The position numbers and the translations under genes were made by a program. From Pleodorina starrii (taxonomy: Eukaryota; Chlorophyta; Chlorophyceae; Chlamydomonadales; Volvocaceae): 64,000 nucleotides of DNA. The number at the start of each line of letters is the position of its first letter. Within the stretch, counting starts at the first letter, position 1. Positions 35,364-46,974 of this stretch are shown one piece after another. The notes beneath the pieces were generated by a model. It did not search any database and was not told the DNA's origin. It saw nothing but the letters and a program-made list of their open reading frames with translations. The stretch lies in contig BRXU01000004.1 of assembly GCA_030267565.1 (NCBI GenBank), positions 2,300,501 through 2,364,500 of the forward strand, written 5' to 3'.

Positions 35364-36964
35364 GCTTCAGTGGATCGAAGCATGAAGGTTGTGCCAGATG
35401 TGTTGATGCGTTTTTCAGGGCCGGCCGGAGGTCATGCATTAGTAGGTTCAACGGTTGGGACGGTTACGCGGAATAACGGTGTGCTTTATCTGGCACGTAT
35501 TTATGCGGTTGTCGAGGACTGAAGCTCCAGTGGCAAAGCAAATAACGACGCAAATTGCGTTCTCAGGTGCGGCATTACATGCTGCTGTTGTGTAAAGGGA
35601 GAGCCCTTTCGCAGGGCTTGCATGTATCAAGCACGCGTACAGTCTCCTGCTGCCTCTGTGACATGGCAATGTGAATGGGCCCAGTGGGTTGCGCCTTTCA
35701 CGAATGGCTGAGCACTAAGATGCATCAAGAGATATTGAGGGCCAGAAGCGATGAGCTGAGGGCGTGCGCATCCATGGTAACGAGAAATGTGGTGCGAGCA
35801 GGCGCTCTCGCTGCATTGCGTGGGGAGCCCAGGCTGGAAGGAGGTAGCCAGCGAGGGCCAGCGCGTCGCGGATGCGACACGGAAGTGTGTCCTGCAGAAG
35901 CACTGAAAGCTGCGGCGGCTTTGCAGCACCGCAGGCATTGCGCAGCGCGGAGCTTGGGGTAATCGCGCCTTTCGTAACGCCCGGAAGAGGAGCGCCTGCA
36001 TGTAAGAGTGCAGCCTCTGGCTTTCATGGGGCGGCCAGGAGGGGCGACCCCCACGTCAGGTAGCTAGGCGCATGCCAGAGCAGTAGGTCCCCTGAACGCA
36101 CCGTGACAAGATGGGGTACCGGTATTTCTCAGGGGTCCGTACGAGGCGTTCCGTTGAGTTGCATATTCATGCAGAGGTCAGGTCCCAAATGGGACAAGGA
36201 GAAAAGTGGAGCTTGTTGGGAAACGCAACCCGGCCGGCAGCACATGCACGCGCCAAAAAAAATGAGCGACACCAATTTGGCCGGTCTCCTGGTAATTTGC
36301 TGGGGTGGAAAGCCAGGCTCACACAGCTGATGGGGGCATGAACTGGTATGAACGCGCATCCAGCATCGGCAACAACAGAAGCTCACTAACTCTTGAGACC
36401 CCAGGTGACCCCTGGATCACACATCGTGCGGTTGGTCAGGCGATCTTTGAAATGCTCTCCGCACAGGTTTTGCATCAGTATGTCCGAAATTCGCCCGAAA
36501 ATGCGGTTCGCGCCAAATGAGTATGAGCTGACAGGGCTTCATCGGGCTCATCGGGTCATAAAATGCCTCGTGGGCCGTATGATCGCGCATCCTTCCGGCA
36601 GCAGAACAGTCTCGTTTGGTCACTGCAACAGCGTTTTAACGAAATTTCCCTCCAAAACAGAGGACAGCATACTGGCTGGACTTGGGCCAGTTGTTGAATA
36701 CCTGTCAGGTCCGTGTTTGTCCTCCCGCCCGCCGGACCTATATTAGTCATCACTTCTGGCAAGCGCAGTAGCGCACCCTAAAGCTGCCAGGGCCTTTCCA
36801 AAGGTCATGGGCCAAGGACAAGAAACCTAGTGGTCAGCAGCAGCGGGCACCATGGCGCACCCTTCTTGAATTGACAGCAGCCGCAGCAACGGAGTGACAA
36901 CGTTGTCCGCGTGTCCGGCCCTGCAACATCAGCCCGTCCGCCCCGTGCGCAGACCTCTACGAAC
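35364..36964. other. Intergenic: promoters of the coiled-coil gene (-) and the membrane-protein gene (+)
   Basis: The two flanking genes diverge from this region. A few short frames exist (for example on the plus strand around 35.7-35.96 kb) but no splice-supported or recognisable product. TGTAA occurs at 35591-35595 on the plus strand. Confidence 0.35.
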
Positions 36965-39900
36965 ATGACCAACCCTCATCACTTCATCCTTGCGGGATGG
37001 AGGCGGCTCGACGCCTTCGTCTGCGAGCGCGGCTCTGTAGGCTACCGGATCGGCGCGAAGCGCCCCGGCAAGAACTCCGACCATCAGGCCGATCAGGCCG
37101 CCGCAACGACGCAGCCGGCATCTCCGCCTGCGACTGCGCTCTCCTTTGATCGCTGGTTCGCGCGGCGCGCCTACGCCGCGGACCTTGTGCTCCTGACCCT
37201 GGAGACCCTGGTCATGGCGGTGCCCCACACGACACAGCTGATGCGCGGCTTGACCTGCCTGCCCGTCGGAGGCGGCCCCCATGCCGCGATACAGGACCTG
37301 CACCCGCCGCTGGACGCCGCCTCCCGCCGCGCCGACGCACACCTGCTTTCCTTCCCCTGCGCCGCCAGCTACCCCCGCCAGCTGCTCTACACGCTCACCA
37401 CCGGCGCCGCGGTCGACCCATGGTTCAAGCTGCGCGTGCTGGACTTCGGCAGCCTGGCGCACGTGGCGTGCCAGGCGCTGACGCTGGCGGTTGCACTGGC
37501 GGATCGACGGTTGTACGAGCACGTACGGCACGGGCTGTTCGCGACACAGAACGCCGCCATGCTGCTGGGCATGTACGCCTCGGCCCGCTTGGCTCCCGAC
37601 TGCTTGATGCCGCTGGTGGGGTCGGTGTACATTGGCGGCGTCAAGCGGCGGGCCAATGCCTTTTATCTGAGCTGGAAGGCCGTCACCGTGCACCGGGTGA
37701 GGGCAGGAGTTGGAGAATGGGATGTGGAAGATGGATGAGCGGGCGTAGTTAAAGGGGGCAAAAGGGCAGGAGAATTGAGGGACAGTATGCGGCTTACTGG
37801 TTGATACGGACGGGCGTATGGCTGTTATTAGGACCATACGCCCTTCCTGTGATCTGTTGCGCGGGCTCAAGTGAATGCGGAGGACAAGTGGATGCGCAGT
37901 TGCACGGTTCACTTTCGGTCGTTTGCATGTGCGAGTTCGGTGTCTCCAGTGCCCAGTGCTCCTATGACCGCCGACCCACATCGCATTTCAGCCTTTCACG
38001 CTCGACCCACATTAACCCACACCGACCCACATCATTCTCGCGCTTCATTCTCGCACCTTCATTCTCGCACCGGCTGCTTAGTAACACTCCCAACGCGGCC
38101 CCAACGCTCTCCGAAACCATGTTCTAGCAATCATGTCATTCCTCAGGAGCACCCACCATTTCCCCGCCGTTGCCTTTCAAAGGGCATCATCTCCGCACCA
38201 GCCCTCAAAATGTGTCCTTCCGTTCCGTTCCGATACCCAGTAACGGCCCGTCGCCACTCCCCGCCTCCCTGTCTCCGCGCAGGTCCCCGCTCGTCTGCAG
38301 CTGGTGCTGGGTCCGCTGCTGTGGGCGCTGGCCGTGTCCATCACCCCCGCAGTGGACCGCCGCCTGCTGCCGCCCGGGGCCGCGGAGCCGAGCTACCTGG
38401 GACCCGTACAGGCCGTACTGCTGTTCGTCGCCATGGCCGTACTGCCGTACGCTCTGGCCCAGCACCGGGAGCGCTCCTCGCTGCGGCCCCAGTACGACAC
38501 CTATCTGCGCGGCCGCGTCGGCAGCGGTGGCGGCGCCGGCGGAAACAGCGGAGTCGGCGGCAAGGCTGGCAACGAGCACAGCCACGGCGGCAGCGGCGGC
38601 GGACGCGGCAGCACGGGCGATGAGGGATGCTGCAGCGCGGGAAAGCAGGATGCTGGCGATGGCCGCTGCGCGAGCGGAGGTCGAATCCGCGAGGGAGGAA
38701 CACGCGCGGGTTTCGGGCCTGCTGTAAGCGAGCACGCCGTTCACGAGGGCGGCGGGTGCAACAGCCGTCTCCGCGGTCCCGCCACCGCCGCTCGCTTGCG
38801 TGGTGCCAGCACTGCGGCCGGGAGCAGCAGCAGCAACAGCAGCAGCTGCAGTGGCAGAAACAACATCAGCAACTGCGGCAGCAGCAGCACCAACAGCACC
38901 AACAGCAGCAGCAGCAATGCAGGCAGTGTCCGTATCAAGGATCTGAGACCCGCCGAGCCTCCACCACTCAGTGCCGGGGCCCCGTCACCAAAGGATGGCG
39001 ACGCAGCAGCAGTCGTCGCGGTTACCTGCGCTGGCCCCGGTGCAACGGTGTCATCATCAGCAGCAGCGGCGGCGGCGGTGGCGGCGGCTGCAGGGCCGGC
39101 AGTGGGGGTTCATCGCCCCCTGCCCACTCGCACCCTGGACCTGTCAGCGATCCTCGGCAGTGGCGGCAGCGGTGGCGGTGGCGGTGGCCGGGGAGGCAAT
39201 GTAGCCTGGCCGGCAGCGGGTGCGGCGGCGGCGGGGCCTGCCGGCCCTGCGATTGAAGATGGGCTCTGCGACCGCGCGTCTGGATGTGGGTCACCGCCGG
39301 TGGTGGCAGCCCGCCCGAAAAAGCCGGCCAATACCCTGTACGGCGGCATTCGGGGATGCCGTACGAGCCTGCTGAGTGTCAAGGTCTCGCTACCGGTGCA
39401 ACCGTTCGGCGGCGCCGCCGGAGACCATCGGCAATTCAAGGCGGCGGCGGCGCGCGTGACGGCGGCGGCGACGGCGGCGCTCAGCGCCCACAACGCCGCC
39501 GCCGCCGCGTCCATGCCGGGCCACCCCTCCACCACGGCCGGTCATCTGCGGCCGCTTTCGCTGGTGTGTGTGGAGGGCTGCGTGCACCTGCTGATGCTGG
39601 TGCACGGAGGAGGAGGCGACTTGGACGACGGCAGCGCTGACGACAATGTGGGTGCGTTCAGATGCACTGTGCCCATTCGCCACATCAACCTCAGTCTGGG
39701 CCCCGATGCCTCCTGGGGCGCAACCGGCGGCGTCGACGAGGAAGGCGATGGGGGCGGCGATGGCGGCGGCGGCGGCGGCGCCGGGGCCGTCAGCTCAGTT
39801 CTCGGACGCTGGATGGAGGAGGATTTTCGCGATGAGGAGGTCACCCGCGGCGACGATGGCGGTGTTGCCGCCAGCTTCTCATTCGTCTGGCCCCCCGCGG

Positions 39901-41026
39901 TGCAGATGGCGGCGACCGCATCAGACAGGCGGCGGCAGCAACAGATTGGCGGCGGCAGCGGCGGCAGCGGCGGCAGCGGCGGGGGCGGCGGCGGCGGCGG
40001 CGGCGGCGGCCGAGACGGGCATCTGGACAGTGACACGGAGGCGGAGGCGGAGGCGGAGGCGGAGGCGGCCCCACAGCCGCTGGAGGTGGTGTTGGTGGTA
40101 GTTCCTGGCGGGGTTGTTCGGGGCCTGGGTGCCGTGCGCTGTGTGGTTGCTGGACCCACGGGTCGGCAGGGGGACGCGCTGCTGCTGGATACGACCCTGC
40201 ACCTGCCCGCGGACGTAACGCGGGCGGGGTTGCCTCCGCCGTCAGCGGGAGACGTGGACGTGGAGGCAGTGCCGGCAGCGGCGGTGCGATTGGGCGGGGG
40301 CGCGGGAGAAGGCGGTCTGGTGGGCATCAGGTGAGCCGCCGGGGGAGGGGAGGGGGCGCTTGGGCGCTTCCGCTTTATACCTTGGTTTGAACACCGTGGA
40401 AGAGATGTCAGGGCGCGTAATTCCGAATTGCGGTCAACGCAGCGCAATGGCTGGCTCCAACGGCAGCGCGTCTTGTCTGCGCCGGCAGCGACTGACCGTG
40501 CAAAGATGGGAACGAGAGCCGCGACGTCTTGTGCTTGCAAATGGTCGCTGTGGACGACGCTGTGGCCGACTCTTGCGCCTTCCGCTCCCCTGCCGCCGTG
40601 GCTCCTCCCGCTGCACCCCTTCCCCGGCTCCCCGCCTTCAGGCTGGCTCTGCCGCCCACCTCCCTGGTCGCCCCGGGGGGTCTGGCGCTGCACCTGCTGC
40701 CGCCCGCGGGGCAGCACGCCGGGGAGACCCCCGTGGGGGCCCACCACGATGACGATGACCGCGAGATCGGCGCCGCCGCCGCCGTCGGAACGGCGCCGCT
40801 AGCCACCATTCCCCTGCTCGTGCTGCCACATGACGCCGCCATGGAGGTACGACATCTGTACGACAGTGTGCTCGACGGTGGCGCGCTGCACAGCCTGCAG
40901 CAGCTGCTGCAGCAGCGGCTGGCGACGGCGGCAGACACGACGGGCCCATGCCAAGACGACGTCTACGAGGCAGTCGCGGCCGCACAGGGCAGTGGCGGCT
41001 GCGATTGCGGGTCCGAACTAGCAGCC

Positions 41027-41065
<39 letters not shown>

Positions 41066-44000
41066 TCCCCGGATGTGGGGTCCAGTGTGGAGGCGCTCTC
41101 CCGCGCCGCATCAGCCATTGGATGCAGCGGCCTGTCCGGACTGTCGTACGACATGTCGGCGCTGTTGAATCTGCCGTACACCAGCGGTTGCGCCAGCACA
41201 GTCAACGTCGAGGACGCCCATGACGACGCCGACGCTGACGCCGGCGTGTACGCTCCGGAGCCTGGTCCCGACCCGCGGGTCTTTGTAGACCTGCTGCGCT
41301 TCCTGGCGACTCGCCGCATGGGCGCCTGCCTGACGGAGGGCTTGCGCGCGATGCGGCTAGCGGGGGTGGAGCTCAGGATGGGCGACCAGCCGCTGACTGG
41401 CGGGGCCGGGGGCGGGGGCGGGGACGGGGACGAGGCAAGCGAGGGCGCAGGCGACGGCGGCGGTGTTTGCGGTGGGGAGCTGGCGGCGGTCGTGGCGCGG
41501 GTGCTGGGGGGCGGCGAGGCGCCCGCGGGGCCGCACGAGGAGGCGATTGCTGGGCCCGGTCGGCCCCCCGCTGACGTCACCGCCCACCCAACCTCCTCCG
41601 GCGGCCGGCAGCCGTGGATGGCTGCCGGAAGCACCCAAGCCTTTATGCCAGCACCGCCCTCTTCGCCGCCTTCTCTGCCGCTGCTGTCGATATCTTCGCC
41701 GGAAGTGGGCACCGCTGGGGCCGATGGGACTCCATCTCCCGGAGCGACCAAGTCGCGGCCCCAGCCCCAGTCTCCTGTCTCTCCAACCCAGGTGCCGCCG
41801 CCGCCGCCGCAGCCGCCGCAGCAGCAGCAGCAGCGACGCTGCCGCCAGCAGGGCGCGAGGCCCTCAGATCCGCTGACGTGGCGGTGGTGGCTGGTCGCGC
41901 TGGCGAGGGGCTTCCCGACTGCCCCCCTGGAGCGAGCCTACCAGACCTACAAGGGGGCGCAGTGCCTCCATATCGACCGCCTGATGCTTCTGGTTGATGC
42001 ACTGGTGCGGATCGCCTTGTCGATGAAGACCTTCATGGCATGCTCCGAAGCCGCCGCCGCCGCCGCCGCCGCCGCGGCAGCAACAACAGAGGCGGGCACG
42101 TCCGGGGGCGCGGGCGATGCGGCGGCGGCAGAGGCCGCTGCAACCGCCGGCCCTTCGCAGTCGGCGGCTGCTGCTGCTGCGGCTGCGCTTGTGCGCTCGC
42201 AGCACCGGGCCCTGCAGCTCCAGATGGTGGCCCAGCTTCTGCACATCGCTCCGGTGATTGTGGTGCTGGCGGTGGCGCTGCGGAGCTCCTGGCACACCAG
42301 GTGAGAGGTGACGAGTCAGGCGGGGGAGGCGGGGAAGGACCGGGCGAACGCGTGCTGCCCCGGCACGTAACCGGCAGAGGCTGGCGAGAGTTCCTTACTC
42401 AACAAGGTTGCCCCAGACCCGGCCAAATCAGAGTACCGTATCCAATGTAACCCGGCCGGACCAATCGCCCAATCAACCCACCTCCAGAGGTTTTCAGGGG
42501 GCTGTGTGGGCTCGGGCGCGGCGTCCGTGGTGCGGCGCTTCGCCCAGAAGCCCGCAACACGCCCTCTCCCAACATCCCACATCCCGCACCCATTCACACG
42601 GCCACACCGCTCCAGCCCCAGCCCCAGCACCGCTCACGAAAGGTCCCCCTCGGAAACCCACCACACCATCACCCTCCCACTCGCCGGGTATGCCTGGTAA
42701 AGCATGACGCGGGTTCTCGGTCGCCTGCGTCCCTCCGCCGCGGTATCGTTACTTACCTCCCGCTCGCCTACCCCTTCCACGCCTCTCTTGCCCTTCCCTC
42801 CGCCTCTTTACCCCCCCACCCCTTCCAGACGCCGCAACGCCCTGATGATGCTGCGCGGCTTCCTCGAGTACGCGGTCTTCACCATCATCGCCGCGCCCCT
42901 TCCCCGCCTCCGGGCGGCTCTGGGCGGCACCGGACCTGATGTCGCCGCGGAGGGTCTGTGGGCCCTCAGCAGCTCGCTGCTGCCGGTGCCTGCGCCCTGG
43001 GTGGAGCACTGCCGCGCCTTCGGACTGCACTGGCTGTACTGCGCCATTTGGAAGCAGGCTTCGCTGCAGGTGAGATCAGGTCGAGAGTTTCACGGAAAGA
43101 AGAGGACCCGTCAGCGCAATTAAGGCAGGGGGGATGCTTAGTGAGCGGGGGTGTGGGGTGCGGGTGGGGCGGGGTGCGGCCGTTTGTGGTCCGGGCGGTC
43201 GTGCCAGGTTGGAAGGGTGCTCGGAGGCGGGTTAGGAGCACCGATGCGGGGCGGGGCGGGGCGGGGCGGGGCGGGGCGGGGCGGGGCGGGGCGGGGCGGG
43301 GCGGGGCGGGGCGGGGCGGGGCGGGGCGGGGCGGGGCGGGGCGGGGCGGGGCGGGGCGGGGCGGGGCGGGGCGGGGCGGGGCGGGGCGGGGCGGGGCGGG
43401 GCGGGGCGGGGCGGGGCGGGGCGGGGCGGGGCGGGGCGGGGCGGGGCGGGGCGGGGCGGGGCGGGGCGGGGCGGGGCGGGGCGGGGCGGGGCGGGGCGGG
43501 GCGGGGCGGGGCGGGGCGGGGCGGGGCGGGGCGGGGCGGGGCGGGGCGGGGCGGGGCGGGGCGGGGCGGGGCGGGGCGGGGCGGGGCGGGGCGGGGCGGG
43601 GCGGGGCGGGGCGGGGCGGGGCGGGGCGGGGCGGGGCGGGGCGGGGCGGGGCGGGGCGGGGCGGGGCGGGGCGGGGCGGGGCGGGGCGGGGCGGGGCGGG
43701 GCGGGGCGGGGCGGGGCGGGGCGGGGCGGGGCGGGGCGGGGCGGGGCGGGGCGGGGCGGGGCGGGGCGGGGCGGGGCGGGGCGGGGCGGGGCGGGGCGGG
43801 GCGGGGCGGGGCGGGGCGGGGCGGGGCGGGGCGGGGCGTGGCGTAAGTTTAGGAGCCTCCCTGCCTCCCTGCCTTGCTGCCTTGCTGCTCTCTGAACATG
43901 GGCATCCTGGCACCCACATCGCTTCTTCCGTTGTGCCCCCTTTGACGGCTTTTCTTCGCCCCGCCACTCTCCATCCTCACCCGCCCCATCCCCGCTTCCG

Positions 44001-44360
44001 CCCCCTTCCTTCCCCCAGCTGTCCCTGCCGCTGCAGGCCCCCCTGACCCTCGCCAGCCTGCTCCCCATGCTGCTGCTGTCCCGCCACTACTACGACGGCA
44101 GCTGGGCCCTGGCGGCAAGGTTTGCGGCGGGCAATGCGGCCCTGGGTGTGGCCATATCAGCAGCCACAGATCTGGCGACGCGGCTGCGGTTCATGCGCCA
44201 CCTCAGCACCCTCAGCCACAGCCGCAGCGACGGCGCCAGCGCCAGCGGTGGCGGTGGCAGGGCAGCTGCTGCCGACTGGGCGGAGGCGTTGCTGCGGGAG
44301 GCGCGCGGCGGCGGTGACGGTGGTGCCGCGGGCAAGCAGGTGGACATGGAGGACGAGTAG
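36965..44360 (+). CDS. Large multi-pass membrane protein with low-complexity insertions, unrecognised
   Basis: Five exons join in phase: 36965-37696, 38283-40330, 40642-42300, 42829-43069 and 44019-44360, giving about 1673 residues. I recognise no known domain. Hydrophobic segments that could span a membrane occur in exon 1 (LVLLTLETLVMAV, LAHVACQALTLAVALA), the start of exon 2 (LVLGPLLWALAVSI, AVLLFVAMAVLPYALA), the end of exon 3 (IAPVIVVLAVAL), exon 4 (YAVFTIIAAPL) and exon 5 (LTLASLLPMLLL). Between them lie long Gly/Ser/Ala/Asn-rich and acidic runs, including an alternating Glu-Ala tract and Asp/Gly stretches, probably disordered loops. The start is the first in-frame ATG. Clean donors and acceptors and a long conserved-looking codon pattern support it as a real gene. 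Intron 4 holds the GGGGC array. It may belong to a volvocine-specific family. Confidence 0.72.
43246..43837 (+). repeat. Perfect (GGGGC)n pentanucleotide array, about 118 copies, in an intron
   Basis: From 43246 to about 43837 the sequence is uninterrupted GCGGG units, about 590 bases, ending in GCGTGGCG. It lies inside intron 4 (43070-44018) of the membrane-protein gene, G-rich on the sense strand. Both strands translate without stops (Gly-Ala-Gly-Arg-Gly or Pro-Ala-Pro-Arg-Pro repeats), but these are a by-product of the repeat. Copy number in an assembly may be inexact. Confidence 0.97.
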
Positions 44361-46974
44361 TTTGGGCAGGCAGGCCTGACTGAGGGGTGGCAGTCGCGAC
44401 TCCGATGAGTAGGGCAGTGCGGCTGGAGACACTGAGACGGAGAGGGAGAGGGAGACGGAGAGGGAGAGGGAACCCATCGTCGGTGGCGGATCGGGCGTGA
44501 GGACTGTGGGAGGGTCGCGACAGCTGTGACGCGTATGCTTGGGGAGCGGTCGCAGTTATTACGCGCGCTTTAAAAACCCGCAGCGGCGGGCAGGAGCCAG
44601 TAGCCAGTGGAAGGGGGTTGCCGGAGGGGAGGCGGTGCATGGACGTGTGTGTGTGTGTGTGGGGTGGTTGGGGGTTAAGAGTACGGGAAGTGTTCGTCCG
44701 GGGTTCGCTGCTGGGGGCACATCCGTCCAGTTTCGCGGTTTCAGTTTTTCATGCGGTGGCGGCGGCACAGAGCCGCAGTCGTATTCTGGTTACGAGTTGA
44801 CACCCGCGCGGAGTGGGGGCTCCCAGGACGGACGCTGAGCTACCCGAGCTCACAACAGTGGAAGCGGATGTATCTTCGGATGCATCTGGTACCAACCGAA
44901 ACGTGGTCCGTACAGTTCGTACAATTTACCAGCACGAGCATGCAGTGGTCACGCGGCAAGTGCGTGTTCGGTTCCGTTACTGTGAGCGGGCTCCAGGCCC
45001 GCGTTCCGTTTTTCTCTTTGAAGGCCTTTTGGTTTGCCCTTTTGGAAACGGCAAGAGGTGAGGCGTGCGGCTGCGGCCAGGCTCCCCGGCCCCAACGTAC
45101 GGTTTCGGCGCGCGGCGGCGACCATGCCCGTACATACACCGGTAGTAGTTGAGAGGAGAGGGAGGTTTGTTGTTTGGCGGCTGTTTGGCAGCTGGCTGGA
45201 TCAGCTGTGTTCCTGCGCGAGACGAGACATGTCGTGAGGTCGCGGGGCGGCATGGCACGAGGTGGCGTCGCGCCAGGAAAAGGAGACTTCTCTGTCTGAA
45301 AATGTCTCGCCACCGCTGCCATCCGCGCTGAACAACTTGGGAGTTGTGGCGGGCGCTCCGCTGCGCATGCACGCCCAGCGGGAGTCCTGCCGGTCCGGCG
45401 CTCCGGAGATCCGGGGGACCGCTCCTTTCCCTGGTTTTCGCAGGGAACGGGCTGTTGCAAGTGTTGTCGTTTGTCGCCGTTTGTACAAATACTAAACAGG
45501 TACAGTCTCTCCAGTCCAGACACGCCGTCGCACCTCCTTCGGCCAATGAGATCCGCACTCCGGCTCCCCACTCCGCCCCCTCACACCCCCCAAGGACAAA
45601 GAAAACACCGCTTGTGCGAGACAGGGGTGCCAGCAGTCAACAGCTGGCAGCAGGGGATGGGCGGGATGCAAGGCGGCCCGGATGCGCCCTTGCATGTCTT
45701 CAGTACATCAGTGCCATAAGCAATCGTGTTGCAATCGGCGGACAACTGCGCTTGTAGTCCTGAAGGATGGCGTCGGGTGCGTGCAGCGTTGCGCGACACT
45801 CCTGCTGCACCCAGCCGCCTTCACCAGCGATGTCACAACACACCTGGTTCTGGGTCGTTACTCGTTGGTGGCAAATGGCGTTATGGCTGGCGTGTGCTGC
45901 ACAGGCGTCGGCGGCTGCCCCACTGTCGCTCTGTGTCCAATGCCGGGGAACCCCGTTGCGGGGGGGGAGGGGGAGGGTGTCATGGTTAGGATACCGCAGG
46001 GAGGAAGGGGGGAGGGGCGGAGGAGGGGCACACCGCTGTCGAGTTACCACGCCGGACGCCTTCTTACGTGACGTGTGCATGTCGAGCCCATAGTGGCGCA
46101 CACCCTACCATTTTTTGTGCTGCACGGAAGGATTGTAGGCTCTTAACGGGGCAAGGTGTCGTACAGGCCGTTGGCGCATGTACCCCCCAACTTCTCGCAG
46201 TTGCGCAAAGCAATCCCCAAAACCATTCAGAAATTGAACCTGATGTGATCGGACGCAAGTTTCGCCGCGAGAGGTCCGGAGCTTGCCCCACGCCCAAAGC
46301 GTTCAAAGCAGTTCGAGTTACCCCGGCCACTCTCCGTCGGCGGCTCGGCCCCACGCGTACACCCCTTTATCCCATATAATGCCCGTTTGCGGTGTCACGC
46401 CGACAACCTCAGGGATTTATAACCGACGAACAGACACCGCACACGAAGTTTTGCAGTCGTCTCCTGCCGGAGATTGCAAAACGTCAGTTCTGGCAATGCG
46501 TGGTCCTGCTGTGCCCGCGTGCCTTTCTCCTCTGGTGATTGGGCGCTGAGAGGACCTGGTCTGTGACTTGGAAGTTGTGCGGTCCTGCCATACTTATGAC
46601 CTCAACCAGCGCATTCATGCAAGGAAAGCGCACAAAACGAGCTCATATATGTGCGCAGAGAGGCTGCGCGAATTATCCCCGCAGTGAACATCAGGACCAC
46701 TCGCAAGTGAAGAGCCGTTATGCATAAGCAGAGAGTTACATGGGGACGTGGCTGGTGGACGGGCTGCATAAATGATGTAGTACCAAGCCATCATATTATG
46801 ACGCAATTGACGGCAGGCTTCTTGTCGTGCGGGCTTCAAAGAGTAGTACACTGTCCTCCGTGCGTTTCCCCGTGCAGTTCGCGAATGCTCTTTTATACAC
46901 CAACGACTGTGCTATTGCATTTGCCGAACTCACGATAATTTCAGAGAGGAACTTATGCTTTTACGCAGCTGCTC
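44361..46974. other. Intergenic: membrane-gene 3'UTR, then lipase upstream region
   Basis: Both neighbours are on the plus strand. A GAGACGGAGAGGGA-type microsatellite lies at about 44437-44470 and a short (GT)n near 44646-44660. G/T-rich sequence to about 45.3 kb suggests a 3'UTR, although no TGTAA is seen. No gene is supported. Confidence 0.4.

Noticed and set aside
35627..36001. Open frames of about 95-124 codons on both strands upstream of the coiled-coil gene
   Set aside because: No recognisable motif, no splice or polyadenylation support, and both strands are open at once, as expected from composition alone.
42966..44068. Long open frames encoding Gly-Ala-Gly-Arg or Pro-Ala-Pro-Arg repeats on both strands
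   Set aside because: A pure pentanucleotide repeat has no stops in any frame; the tract sits in an intron of a well-supported gene.
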